Positions 16,066 through 22,132 of a stretch of DNA of 41,652 nt are shown in pieces. The notes beneath the pieces were generated by a model. It made no database searches and was not told where the DNA came from. It saw only the letters and a list, made by a program, of their open reading frames with translations. The DNA is from a virus. Each line of letters starts with the position of its first letter. Within the stretch, counting starts at the first letter, position 1. Where the stretch lies: positions 1-41,652 of the IMG/VR virus record IMGVR_UViG_3300049845_000321. One strand, given 5' to 3'. The position numbers were made by a program, and so were the translations under genes.

Positions 16066-16281
16066 AATCTTATTTGACGTGGTGAGCTCAGTGATCACCA
16101 CGTGCTGGCCGGCCAGACGGGCCGCCGCAGTTTCGTCTGAGACGCCCGTCTTGTCGACTAGGTGAGTCTCCTCACCTTGAAGATCTACGATGCAACCGAG
16201 CTCACGCAGCTTGCGCGCGATTTCGACCATCAGGTACCCTTTACCGGAATGGATCGGCCCTGTAATTTGAACTTGGATCAT
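16063..16281 (-). CDS. Small P-loop protein
   Basis: 72 residues. MIQVQITGPIHSGKGYLMVE is a Walker-A-like loop (GPxxSGKG) followed by a helix. The chain ends before any Walker B motif, so it is a minimal NTP-binding protein. The ribosome site is AGGAGA. It lies between tRNA-Leu(UAG) and RNase P RNA, suggesting co-expression with RNA processing; the function is unknown. Confidence 0.6.
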   Translation of the reverse strand: MIQVQITGPIHSGKGYLMVEIARKLRELGCIVDLQGEETHLVDKTGVSDETAAARLAGQHVVITELTTSNKI

Positions 16282-16297
16282 GCTTCTCTCCTTGTGG

Positions 16298-16382
16298 TGC
16301 GCGGGGCGGGACTCGAACCCGCATGCCCATTACAGGCGTCAGAACCTAAATCTGGTGCGTCTACCTATTTCGCCACCCGCGC
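16298..16382 (-). tRNA. tRNA-Leu(UAG)
   Basis: 7-bp acceptor, Leu-type D arm, loop TTTAGGT, long variable arm, A73 and encoded CCA. Confidence 0.93.
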
Positions 16383-16389
16383 AAACTGG

Positions 16390-16461
16390 TCCCACCGACA
16401 GGAATCGAACCTGTGTCTCGAGCTTAGGAGGCCCGCGTATTCTCCACTATACGACAGTGAG
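16390..16461 (-). tRNA. tRNA-Arg(CCU)
   Basis: Acceptor CTCACTG pairs CGGTGGG with wobbles. Anticodon loop CTCCTAA. CCA encoded. Confidence 0.92.
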
Positions 16462-16488
16462 GTTGGTGTCCGGAGCGGCACTGAGTGG

Positions 16489-16562
16489 TACGGGCGGTGG
16501 GCCTCGAACCCACAAAACCAGGATTTTAAGTCCCGTACCTATGCCAATTCGGTTACGCCCGC
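16489..16562 (-). tRNA. tRNA-Leu(UAA) with a short variable loop
   Basis: Loop CTTAAAA gives anticodon UAA. The variable loop is about five bases instead of the long arm normal for leucine tRNAs. A73 and encoded CCA. Confidence 0.85.
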
Positions 16563-16608
16563 TTCAGACTCTGAGCGATTTTTCTTTTATGCTCAGGAGA
16601 TTTTGGTT

Positions 16609-16618
16609 GTATTTACGT
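16609..16618 (-). promoter_or_regulatory. Late-promoter motif ACGTAAATAC
   Basis: Upstream of the tRNA-Leu/Arg/Leu, P-loop gene and RNase P RNA run. The surrounding TGGTAGACGTAAATA is repeated before the HNH gene at 22579. Confidence 0.5.
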
Positions 16619-16624
16619 CTACCA

Positions 16625-17290
16625 TCACCACAGCAGATCAAGATCGCCCTGCATAGCTCGTGCAGTGCTGATCTCTCGACCCGTCAAATGATCCTTGGTT
16701 CGATCGTCCTGGAAGCGGTACGTTCGACGTTTGTCACCGCGTTCACCAGAACCCACCTGGTTCCTCCGAAGCTCGGAACGTGATGAGCTCTGTGTCTGCA
16801 GGAGCTGCGTGTCCAGGCGGGCCAGGATCGTCGCCCTGGCCTCAGCCAGAGAATTCTCCCTGGACCGACACTGCGCCGATGCCGTGACGCCAGACGACAG
16901 GTGCACGATGCGACATGAGTTCTGGTGCTTGTTCCGGTGCTGACCTCCCGCACCGGTCCCGCTGTACCACTCGATCTTGAAATCACGATCATTGAACTGC
17001 ACTGATCGACGTTCAAGCGGGTCGAGGACCGCCACCGTGACGGTGCTTGAATGCACACGCCCTCGACGCTCAGTTGGCGGGATGCGCTGGATGCGATGGC
17101 CGCCTGCTTCGTTCTTAAGCTCCGCCAGATCGGCGCCGGCTATCTCGATTGAGATGCACTCGCCTTCCGACAGGCGGGCAGTTCAGCCGAGCTTGCCGGC
17201 AAGCTTGATGTACGCGGCGGCCAAGTCCTTTGCAAAGAGCTTGGCGTCGTCGCCGCCTTCAGCGGCGCGAATTTCGATGATGCGCTTCAT
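16625..17290 (-). CDS. RF1-type peptide chain release factor, interrupted by in-frame UGA
   Basis: ATG 17290 has GGAG upstream. The first 35 codons (MKRIIEIRAAEGGDDAKLFA) match the start of release-factor domain 2. A TGA follows at 17185-17183, and the same frame then runs 185 codons to the true end. That part has GGHRIQRIPPTERRGRVH, where PPT occupies the PxT position of RF1-type (UAA/UAG) factors. It also has GTGAGGQHRNK with the catalytic GGQ, and a normal C-terminus GERGDKRRTYRF. Domain 1 is absent, making it about 221 residues against about 360 for RF1. Frameshifting to either other frame meets a stop, so only readthrough of UGA gives a full protein. It may be recoded or broken. Confidence 0.8.
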
Positions 17291-17311
17291 GGTGATCTCC
17301 AACATGGACGT

Positions 17312-17321
17312 GGTATTTATG
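17312..17321 (-). promoter_or_regulatory. Late-promoter motif CATAAATACC
   Basis: Overlaps the encoded CCA of tRNA-Ser(GCU), 22 bases before the release-factor start. Confidence 0.5.
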
Positions 17322-17322
17322 G

Positions 17323-17412
17323 CGGTGAGTGTGGGATTCGAACCCACGGTCCGGATTTCTCCGGACAACACCTTAGCAGGGTGCCGATTTAAGCCAGCTC
17401 ATCCAACTCACC
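17323..17412 (-). tRNA. tRNA-Ser(GCU)
   Basis: Loop CTGCTAA, long variable arm, perfect GGTGAGT acceptor, G73 and CCA. Confidence 0.93.
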
Positions 17413-17712
17413 ATTTGCTTGTAGAAGACGGCGAGGGTGTCAAGCCTCGCAAGTTCAATCATGACTGGTTATTATGCGACTCGACTCAGCAAGCTAGCTA
17501 GGCTCGCGTCAAACGTCAAGGGGCTGCTAACCCACGGACTTGGTTGTGTGACCATTTGTCCACCGATCGCTCCATCGCCGGCTACAGCTCGCTCAGACGA
17601 CTTCACGTGCACTACCTCATCATGACCTAGCTACCTGAACAGCTGCCTGCCCAGTGCCTTGCCCGCCACAACAAACGGATTTATCGGCCACGTCTTCTAC
17701 AAACAAACATCT
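17413..17712 (-). ncRNA. Unidentified structured RNA region
   Basis: 300 bases between two serine tRNAs with no credible ORF. Its ends pair through a perfect 12-bp helix (TTGTAGAAGACG with CGTCTTCTACAA), and an internal hairpin GCGAGG/CCTCGC lies near the 3' end. I could not match it to RNase P, tmRNA, 6S or SRP RNA. Confidence 0.4.
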
Positions 17713-17715
17713 TGG

Positions 17716-17804
17716 CGGTAACGGTGAGATTTGAACTCACGGCCAGGTTTCCCCAGCTCCGCTTTTCGAGAGCGGTGCAATAAGCCAGACTCTGCCACGT
17801 TACC
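17716..17804 (-). tRNA. tRNA-Ser(CGA)
   Basis: Loop CTCGAAA, long variable arm, G73, CCA encoded. Confidence 0.92.
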
Positions 17805-17813
17805 TTAGTTTGG

Positions 17814-17896
17814 AGCTGGCGGTCGGATTCGAACCGACGAGGGATTACTCCGCATGCTTACAAGGCATGTGCCGTCAACCACTTGGCTACACCAGC
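17814..17896 (-). tRNA. tRNA-Thr(UGU) with an extended variable region
   Basis: Anticodon stem CATGC/GCATG with loop CTTGTAA gives UGU. The variable region is about 14 bases with a small GAG/CTC stem, unlike normal threonine tRNAs. U73 and CCA. Confidence 0.75.
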
Positions 17897-17902
17897 ATGA
17901 AA

Positions 17903-18035
17903 ATGACAACAAAGTATCGATGATCGATGGATAAACGGGTGCGTCTACCGATTTCGCCATAAGAGCTTTCGCCCTTAGCAGGACTCGAACCTGCGTATCC
18001 CCGTGCTTGGATAACCGTTCATCTTCGGTTGTCAT
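17903..18035 (-). other. Permuted insert flanking the permuted tRNA-Leu
   Basis: On the minus strand the order is: insert 3' half (ATGACAACCG, hairpin, GGTTATC), tRNA 3' half, GAAA, tRNA 5' half, insert 5' half (CATCG...CTTTGTTGTCAT). The outer ends pair over 8 bp (ATGACAAC with GTTGTCAT). The same insert lies in normal order inside the tRNAs at 18944 and 19958. Confidence 0.7.
17933..18009 (-). tRNA. Circularly permuted tRNA-Leu(CAA)
   Basis: The 3' half (18009-17971) comes before the 5' half (17966-17933). Acceptor strands TAAGGGC and GCTCTTA pair over 7 bp and are joined by GAAA. Anticodon stem strands CCCGT and ACGGG pair perfectly across the permutation, giving loop TTCAAGC with anticodon CAA. 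The D arm is Leu-type and the T arm is GCAGG/CCTGC. No CCA is encoded. Confidence 0.7.
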
Positions 18036-18042
18036 GTCTTGG

Positions 18043-18114
18043 TAGGTCCGGGGAATTCTGAGATCCCGACCCTCGCCTTGTAATGGCGACGCTCTACCTC
18101 TGAGCTACGGACCC
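18043..18114 (-). tRNA. tRNA-Val(UAC)
   Basis: Acceptor, D arm and anticodon arm (TCGCC/GGCGA, loop ATTACAA) are normal. The T arm is degenerate (loop CTCAGAA). CCA encoded. Confidence 0.8.
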
Positions 18115-18124
18115 AAGTTCTTGG

Positions 18125-18206
18125 TCCCCAGAGTCGGACTCGAACCGACACGCCTTTCGGCAACAGATTTTGAGTCTGCCGCGTCTACCGATTCCGCCAT
18201 CTGGGG
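18125..18206 (-). tRNA. tRNA-Leu(CAA)
   Basis: Normal gene order, loop CTCAAAA, long variable arm, A73, CCA. Same anticodon as the permuted copy. Confidence 0.92.
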
Positions 18207-18255
18207 ATGGAGCCGGCTTGAGGGATGCACCTCAAGGATCACCCGGCAATAGTGG

Positions 18256-18332
18256 AAGCGGAGGCGGGATTTGAACCGCGCGATCTCCGGCTTATGAGGC
18301 CGGCGGGGACGTCCAGGCTCCCCCACTCCGCA
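18256..18332 (-). tRNA. Initiator-type tRNA-fMet(CAU)
   Basis: Unpaired first acceptor position (T1 with T72), as in bacterial initiators. The D arm (GAGCCTGGACG) and AGATCG before the T arm resemble fMet. Loop CTCATAA. The T stem is poorly paired. Confidence 0.75.
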
Positions 18333-18568
18333 ATAGATCTCTGCGCCTTCTCTTTCCATCGAGAACACGGCTTCCAGGCTTCACCCTGACAGCAAGTCAG
18401 TTCTTCGTCACGACCTGAACTGACAACAACCCGGAGCTGCACTATTCGCATTGAGACCTTTTGGATCTCGCGGGTCCTCAACTCGCTACCCACCAGATAT
18501 CACACGACTGGCCACGCGGCGTCTTTCAAGTCAAAGGGCAAACTACCACAAGCACTCCGTGGCCGAGG
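18333..18568 (-). other. Non-coding spacer, nothing certain
   Basis: About 236 bases between tRNA-fMet and tRNA-Gly(UCC). Some small dyads are visible (CAGTTC/GAACTG), but no gene is supported. Confidence 0.3.
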
Positions 18569-18575
18569 GAACTGG

Positions 18576-18648
18576 AGCGGGTGATCGGATTCGAACCGAC
18601 GACATGCTGCTTGGAAGGCAGCAGCTCTACCAACTGAGCTACACCCGC
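18576..18648 (-). tRNA. tRNA-Gly(UCC)
   Basis: Standard cloverleaf, loop CTTCCAA, U73, CCA. Confidence 0.95.
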
Positions 18649-18657
18649 ATGTTTGGA

Positions 18658-18731
18658 TGCGACGGGCAGGATTCGAACCTGCGACCTCTAGGTTATGAGC
18701 CTAGCGCTCTACCAGACTGAGCTACCCCGCA
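18658..18731 (-). tRNA. tRNA-Met(CAU), elongator-like
   Basis: Good D, anticodon (CTAGG/CCTAG) and T arms. The acceptor is imperfect with a probable 2-base bulge. CCA is not encoded, so the phage CCA enzyme would be needed. Confidence 0.8.
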
Positions 18732-18740
18732 ATTGATTTG

Positions 18741-18814
18741 TAGGCCGTGTTGGACTTGAACCAACGACCAAAGGATTATGAGTCCTCTGCTCTGACCAAC
18801 TGAGCTAACGGCCC
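18741..18814 (-). tRNA. tRNA-Ile2(CAU)
   Basis: The body closely follows bacterial tRNA-Ile2 (AGAGCAG...CTCATAA...TTTGGTCG), whose C34 becomes lysidine to read AUA. The encoded 3' end is ACAA rather than ACCA. Confidence 0.85.
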
Positions 18815-18820
18815 GATTGG

Positions 18821-18891
18821 TTGGACTGTTGGGAATCGAACCCAAGTCCGCCCCTTATAAGGAGGCCGCTCTACCATTGAGCTACAGTCCC
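18821..18891 (-). tRNA. tRNA-Ile(UAU)
   Basis: Loop CTTATAA gives UAU, reading AUA directly. It has G1 opposite A72, A73 and CCA. Two different AUA readers therefore lie side by side. Confidence 0.87.
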
Positions 18892-18943
18892 GTGACTGCG
18901 CTCCGTATTCGTTCAGTGTTCATCGAGAATCTCCGGAAAGTGG

Positions 18944-19071
18944 CGCCGATGGATGGGATTCGAACCCATCCTCCTCCCGCTTGACAGGCGATAACCATCT
19001 TGCGGACGGTCACTTGCGTGACAAAAGGTGAAGACGATGTTTTAGGCGCTCGGCCACTGAGCTACATCGGC
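18944..19071 (-). tRNA. Interrupted tRNA (Asp GUC-like), 128 bases
   Basis: Acceptor GCCGATG/CATCGGC, D arm GCTC/GAGC, T arm with six pairs, G73 and CCA all fit one tRNA. About 57 extra bases sit between the D arm and the anticodon region. The insert has a GTCAC-GCAA-GTGAC hairpin and ends GACCG-N9-TGGTTATC. The anticodon is probably GUC (CTGTCAA) but cannot be fixed without knowing the exact ends of the insert. Confidence 0.65.
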
Positions 19072-19117
19072 GTGTTTGGGTGGGAGTAAACTCCCGAGGT
19101 CGTGCTTCCGCCGCCTC

Positions 19118-19699
19118 TTATGAATTTGCAAGCTTCTGAGCTACCTTGAAGGCCTCAGCAAATGGTCCTGAAGCTGGAACATCCTTCCACTGCAGCTTGC
19201 CTCCAGTCACCTCAGCGAACTTCTTAGCTTTGGTGTGAAAGATGAACAGCGCCTCAGTATGTCCACCGTCAGAAACCAGGCGATCACCACCAGTTTTCGT
19301 CGTGGTCTGTACATACACTCTGTTTTTCAGAACGAGACCGACGGCTTCGGGTGCAGGCTTCAGGATGTTCGCAGAATCGTACATAAACTCCAACCGTCCA
19401 CCCTCCATACCGATCTTGAATTTGTCGGTCTCGGAGTGAAAGGCCTGCCACTTCGGTGCCGCCTCTCCGAACTTCGAAGTTGCAGCATCGGCCTTCGCGA
19501 CCGCAGCTGCTTTGTTGTCTTGCGCACCGTCAGCTGATGCCTTTGCATCACCTGCCGCACCGAGCATCGATGCGGCAGCAAGACCGGCGAGAGCGAGGCC
19601 CTTGAGCTTGTTTAAGAAACCGGCCTCTAACAAAGCCTGCTCGATCTGGTGCTCCAGCAGGGCATAGTCGGTTTGATCGAACAGTTCGCTAACACGCAT
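19118..19699 (-). CDS. Protein with internal hydrophobic segment, unknown
   Basis: 193 residues from ATG 19699 with GGAG upstream. The N-terminus MRVSELFDQTDY is amphipathic, then LKGLALAGLAAASMLGAAG forms a hydrophobic stretch resembling an export or membrane signal, followed by an Ala-rich linker. The soluble domain begins near residue 70. It shares the M(K/R)V.ELF start with 32891-33358. It sits within the tRNA array under its own promoter dyad. Confidence 0.6.
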   Translation of the reverse strand: MRVSELFDQTDYALLEHQIEQALLEAGFLNKLKGLALAGLAAASMLGAAGDAKASADGAQDNKAAAVAKADAATSKFGEAAPKWQAFHSETDKFKIGMEGGRLEFMYDSANILKPAPEAVGLVLKNRVYVQTTTKTGGDRLVSDGGHTEALFIFHTKAKKFAEVTGGKLQWKDVPASGPFAEAFKVAQKLANS

Positions 19700-19714
19700 T
19701 TGAAACTCCACAGT

Positions 19715-19730
19715 TTGCGTATTTACGCAA
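19715..19730 (-). promoter_or_regulatory. Late promoter in a perfect 7-bp dyad
   Basis: TTGCGTAAATACGCAA, 16 bases before the gene at 19699. Confidence 0.65.
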
Positions 19731-19741
19731 GGCAAGAGTGG

Positions 19742-19814
19742 AGCGGGTAACGGGGCTCGAACCCGTGACCTCAACCTTGGCAAGGTTGCGCTCTACCAAC
19801 TGAGCTACACCCGC
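19742..19814 (-). tRNA. tRNA-Gly(GCC)
   Basis: Standard cloverleaf, loop TTGCCAA, U73, CCA. Confidence 0.95.
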
Positions 19815-19877
19815 GTGCTGCGATCGTTGCCGATCACGTAACTCCTCGTACACATGGCACGTGAGCTAAAAATCTGG

Positions 19878-19949
19878 TCAGAGCACCGGGAGTTGAACCC
19901 GGACTACTACCTTCCCGAGGTAATCGGCTGCCGCACGCCTCCTGCTCTG
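19878..19949 (-). tRNA. tRNA-Pro(GGG), C33
   Basis: C1-G72 acceptor as in proline tRNAs. Stem TTACC/GGTAG with loop TCGGGAA. Position 33 is C instead of U. CCA encoded. Confidence 0.75.
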
Positions 19950-19957
19950 TATCTTGG

Positions 19958-20092
19958 TGGAGTCACCTAGGATTCGAACCTAGGTCAGCCGTAAGGCGCC
20001 GCCTTCACATGGATAACCATTCGCAAGCGGTTCGTCAGAACAAAGGGCGCGAACGACCTTTTTCGGTGGGTTTTCCAACTCCCTCTGACTCC
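19958..20092 (-). tRNA. Interrupted tRNA of uncertain identity, 135 bases
   Basis: Acceptor GGAGTCA/TGACTCC, D arm GGG/CCC, six-pair T stem CCTAGG, A73 and CCA belong to one tRNA, with a hairpin (GCC TTAC GGC) in the variable region. An insert between D arm and anticodon arm ends GAACCG-N8-TGGTTATC, as at 18944. A GTG in ATGTGAA is one anticodon candidate. Confidence 0.55.
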
Positions 20093-20101
20093 ATAAATTG
20101 G

Positions 20102-20183
20102 TGCGGATAGTCGGAGTCGAACCGACACGCCTTACGGCACAGAGTTCTGAGCCCTGCGGGTCTACCAATTCCCCCATATCCGC
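20102..20183 (-). tRNA. tRNA-Leu(CAG)
   Basis: Loop CTCAGAA, long variable arm, GCGGATA acceptor, A73, CCA. Confidence 0.94.
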
Positions 20184-20187
20184 GCTG

Positions 20188-20565
20188 TTATGCTGCAATC
20201 TTGCGGCGCCACGATCTTGTGGAGCCTTTGTTCTTACTTCCGTAATTTTCCGTCTGCGAATGGCAGTTCGGACAAAGCAATTCTAGATTTGGCAGGACGT
20301 TATTTGTGGCAATGCCGTCCTTGTGATTCACTTGCAAAGTAAGAGGTTTCCCGTTCCACTCATTACCAACACCACATGAATTGCATTTCGATCCGAGCAA
20401 GTCTTCTATCATGGATTTAGACCACGACCTAAACTGCAGGTGCCGACCCATGTACTTGCCGTCAAGAAAATCTTGTCTGCGCTGTTCATTCTGCGCCGCT
20501 TGCTGACAAGCATTTGAGCAGAACTTTAGGTTGGTCGTTTCGACGGCACAGTACAGGCACTTCAT
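20188..20565 (-). CDS. HNH endonuclease
   Basis: 125 residues. An N-terminal zinc motif (CLYC...CSNAC), then a second pair CNSCG. The HNH core is LQVNHKDGIATNN and LELLCPNCHSQTEN. A probable homing nuclease placed between tRNA-Ala and tRNA-Leu(CAG), ending five bases before the latter. Confidence 0.85.
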   Translation of the reverse strand: MKCLYCAVETTNLKFCSNACQQAAQNEQRRQDFLDGKYMGRHLQFRSWSKSMIEDLLGSKCNSCGVGNEWNGKPLTLQVNHKDGIATNNVLPNLELLCPNCHSQTENYGSKNKGSTRSWRRKIAA

Positions 20566-20585
20566 CTTCTGTCCATAATCAGTGG

Positions 20586-20658
20586 TGGAGGCGGACGGGA
20601 TCGAACCGACGACATCTACCTTGCAAGGGTAGCGCTCTCCCAGCTGAGCTACACCCCC
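20586..20658 (-). tRNA. tRNA-Ala(UGC)
   Basis: Loop CTTGCAA. The acceptor has the G3-U70 pair that defines alanine identity. CCA encoded. Confidence 0.95.
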
Positions 20659-20670
20659 ACTGAAAACTTA

Positions 20671-20694
20671 CTGCGTGAAGGGACTCGCACCCTT
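20671..20694 (-). pseudogene. tRNA 3' fragment
   Basis: A perfect T arm (AAGGG/CCCTT, loop TGCGAGT) followed by CACGCAG with no matching 5' half nearby and no CCA. Probably a tRNA remnant just downstream of the gene at 20703. Confidence 0.4.
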
Positions 20695-20702
20695 CGAATC
20701 TT

Positions 20703-20918
20703 TCAGCAGCAGCCTGCGTCTTGCATCACGTACACCGCCTCTTCTCCACCATCGACTTGGCGAACCTCATCGGGGGTATCTGGGTCGCCGAACTTAACGC
20801 CCTGCGCTTCTGCCAGCTCTCTCGCTCGAGCTTCATCTTCTGCGAAGACGATCAGCCCACCACCGGAGTGATAGTTGCTCGTCAACTCATCAATGTAGCT
20901 CCACACAAACACCTTCAT
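20703..20918 (-). CDS. Small hypothetical protein
   Basis: 71 residues from ATG 20918 with AAGGAG upstream. MKVFVWSYIDELTSNYHSGG then EDEARARELAEAQG is a beta-then-helix pattern seen in short phage proteins, also in 30176-30382. It ends in CC. Confidence 0.6.
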   Translation of the reverse strand: MKVFVWSYIDELTSNYHSGGGLIVFAEDEARARELAEAQGVKFGDPDTPDEVRQVDGGEEAVYVMQDAGCC

Positions 20919-21002
20919 GGTTTTCTCCTTGGTTGAAAATCGCTCTTCCAAGTTACCATGAAGTAGGCCCGATCTGACGATCGAGGTTCCACCACCCAGT
21001 CA

Positions 21003-21602
21003 TCAGGAGGACTGGGACTCAGCAAATCTTCGCACTTGAGTGTGCGAGACGTTCCACTTTTCAGAGAGCATCTTGATAGATCCGCGTTTTGGATAGCCTG
21101 ATCTATCAAGATCCTCTAATCTCTGCGCCAATGTTTTGGCATCTAGTCTAGACCCATTGTTCTGACTGATCTTCTTTCTAGATGTCTCGGTATGAGTGAA
21201 GCTTTTTCCCTTGGTGGGCGGGCTCTTCGGCCCCCAAAGACCTGCTGCCCTCTTCTTTTTCATTTCTACAGAGTGAGCTGCCTTTTTGAACTCGCTCCAT
21301 CTCAGACCGGCTCTATTGACGAAATCCCAACCACCTTCACCACCAACTTTTAGGTTGTATGTGTTTTCATCTGCAACCCATTCAGGTGTCACCAATTCCG
21401 CTTCTGCGGAGAACATTTCGTCAACTGAATTGCATTCTCGAAGCACTTTTCTCTCGAAACTGGCGGCACCGTATTTCACGAGTGCTTTCTTGAAGAGAAT
21501 TCCGCTCCCAAGATAGCAGCAGTAGTCATGCGAGCAACAGTGCGCCCCACGATACTTCTTGCCATTAACCAGATTTGTGGTTTCGTAAACTATGAACTTC
21601 AT
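21003..21602 (-). CDS. GIY-YIG homing endonuclease, divergent
   Basis: 199 residues from ATG 21602. The core reads FIVYETTNLVNGKKYRGAHC with YLGSG, so the second motif is YRG instead of YIG. A NUMOD-like KGKSFTHTETSRKKIS and a C-terminal helix-turn-helix (IKMLSEKWNVSHTQVRRFAE) follow. The ribosome site is buried in an 11-bp hairpin with a late promoter in its loop. Confidence 0.8.
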   Translation of the reverse strand: MKFIVYETTNLVNGKKYRGAHCCSHDYCCYLGSGILFKKALVKYGAASFERKVLRECNSVDEMFSAEAELVTPEWVADENTYNLKVGGEGGWDFVNRAGLRWSEFKKAAHSVEMKKKRAAGLWGPKSPPTKGKSFTHTETSRKKISQNNGSRLDAKTLAQRLEDLDRSGYPKRGSIKMLSEKWNVSHTQVRRFAESQSS

Positions 21603-21604
21603 AT

Positions 21605-21639
21605 GAACCTCCGATCTGTATTTAGCAAATCGGAGGTTC
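21605..21639 (-). promoter_or_regulatory. Ribosome-site hairpin with late promoter in the loop
   Basis: Arms gaacctccgat and atcggaggttc (11 bp) enclose GCTAAATAC. Read-through mRNA would hide GGAGG; mRNA started at the late promoter lacks the 5' arm and exposes it. Confidence 0.65.
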
Positions 21640-21645
21640 GATTGG

Positions 21646-21719
21646 TCCGGGATGCAGGCTTCGATCCTGCGGCCCCTAGTTCCCAAAACTAGTGCTCTAC
21701 CAGACTGAGCTAATCCCGG
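21646..21719 (-). tRNA. tRNA-Pro(UGG)
   Basis: C1-G72, stem CTAGT/ACTAG, loop TTTGGGA, unusual T loop ATCGAAG, CCA. Confidence 0.9.
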
Positions 21720-21803
21720 GAAGTTCACATTAGTTGACAACAAAAGGACGCGTGACCGAGTTTCGTCCAAAGATAACGATCACACAGCGGTTGTCAATTC
21801 TGG

Positions 21804-21890
21804 CGGGCAAGGTGGGATTCGAACCCACGGGCCGATTTCTCGACCGGCGGTTTTCAAGACCGCTCCGTTAGACCACTCCGGCACCTGCCC
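21804..21890 (-). tRNA. tRNA-Ser(UGA)
   Basis: Loop CTTGAAA, long variable arm, G73, CCA. Confidence 0.94.
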
Positions 21891-21900
21891 AAAAATCTGG

Positions 21901-21974
21901 TCTGGGTGAGAGGACTTGAACCTCCAGCAACCGCCGTCCAATGGCGACCGTCTCCCAATTGACACTACACCCAG
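21901..21974 (-). tRNA. tRNA-Pro(UGG), divergent second copy
   Basis: C1-G72 acceptor CTGGGTG, stem TCGCC/GGCGG, loop ATTGGAC giving UGG. The D arm is unusual. A73, CCA. Confidence 0.7.
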
Positions 21975-22050
21975 TTATTCAGTTCGTTTTCTGCTCTCAC
22001 TGATTCGCTTGAGTGAATCAGAGGTATGGTTCCTGCAAATGTTCCGGTGG

Positions 22051-22132
22051 TGCGGCTGAGAGGACTCGAACCTCCACACCTTTCGGTACTACCCCCTCAA
22101 GATAGCGCGTCTACCAATTTCGCCACAGCCGC
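22051..22132 (-). tRNA. tRNA-Leu(GAG)
   Basis: Loop TTGAGGG, long variable arm, A73, CCA. Its first 36 bases overlap the end of the HNH gene. Confidence 0.92.

Noticed and set aside
16625-17290. An altered genetic code (UGA = Trp or UAG = sense) to explain the internal stops
   Set aside because: Many other genes here end in TGA, and the homing gene at 11598 ends in TAG, so a genome-wide reassignment does not fit.
16625-17290. RF2-style programmed frameshift at the internal UGA
   Set aside because: Both alternative frames reach stops soon after, and the conserved sequence resumes in the original frame.
17903-18035. Hammerhead or other known small self-cleaving ribozyme in the insert
   Set aside because: I could not place CUGANGA/GAAA or other known cores in the conserved parts; a computed search would be needed.
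17805-18035. 76-codon minus-strand ORF over the permuted tRNA
   Set aside because: It reads through three tRNA-like genes; the tRNA structure explains the sequence better.
18944-19071. Group I or group II intron in the tRNA
   Set aside because: The insert is about 57 bases, far below the minimum core of either class, and no core motif is present.
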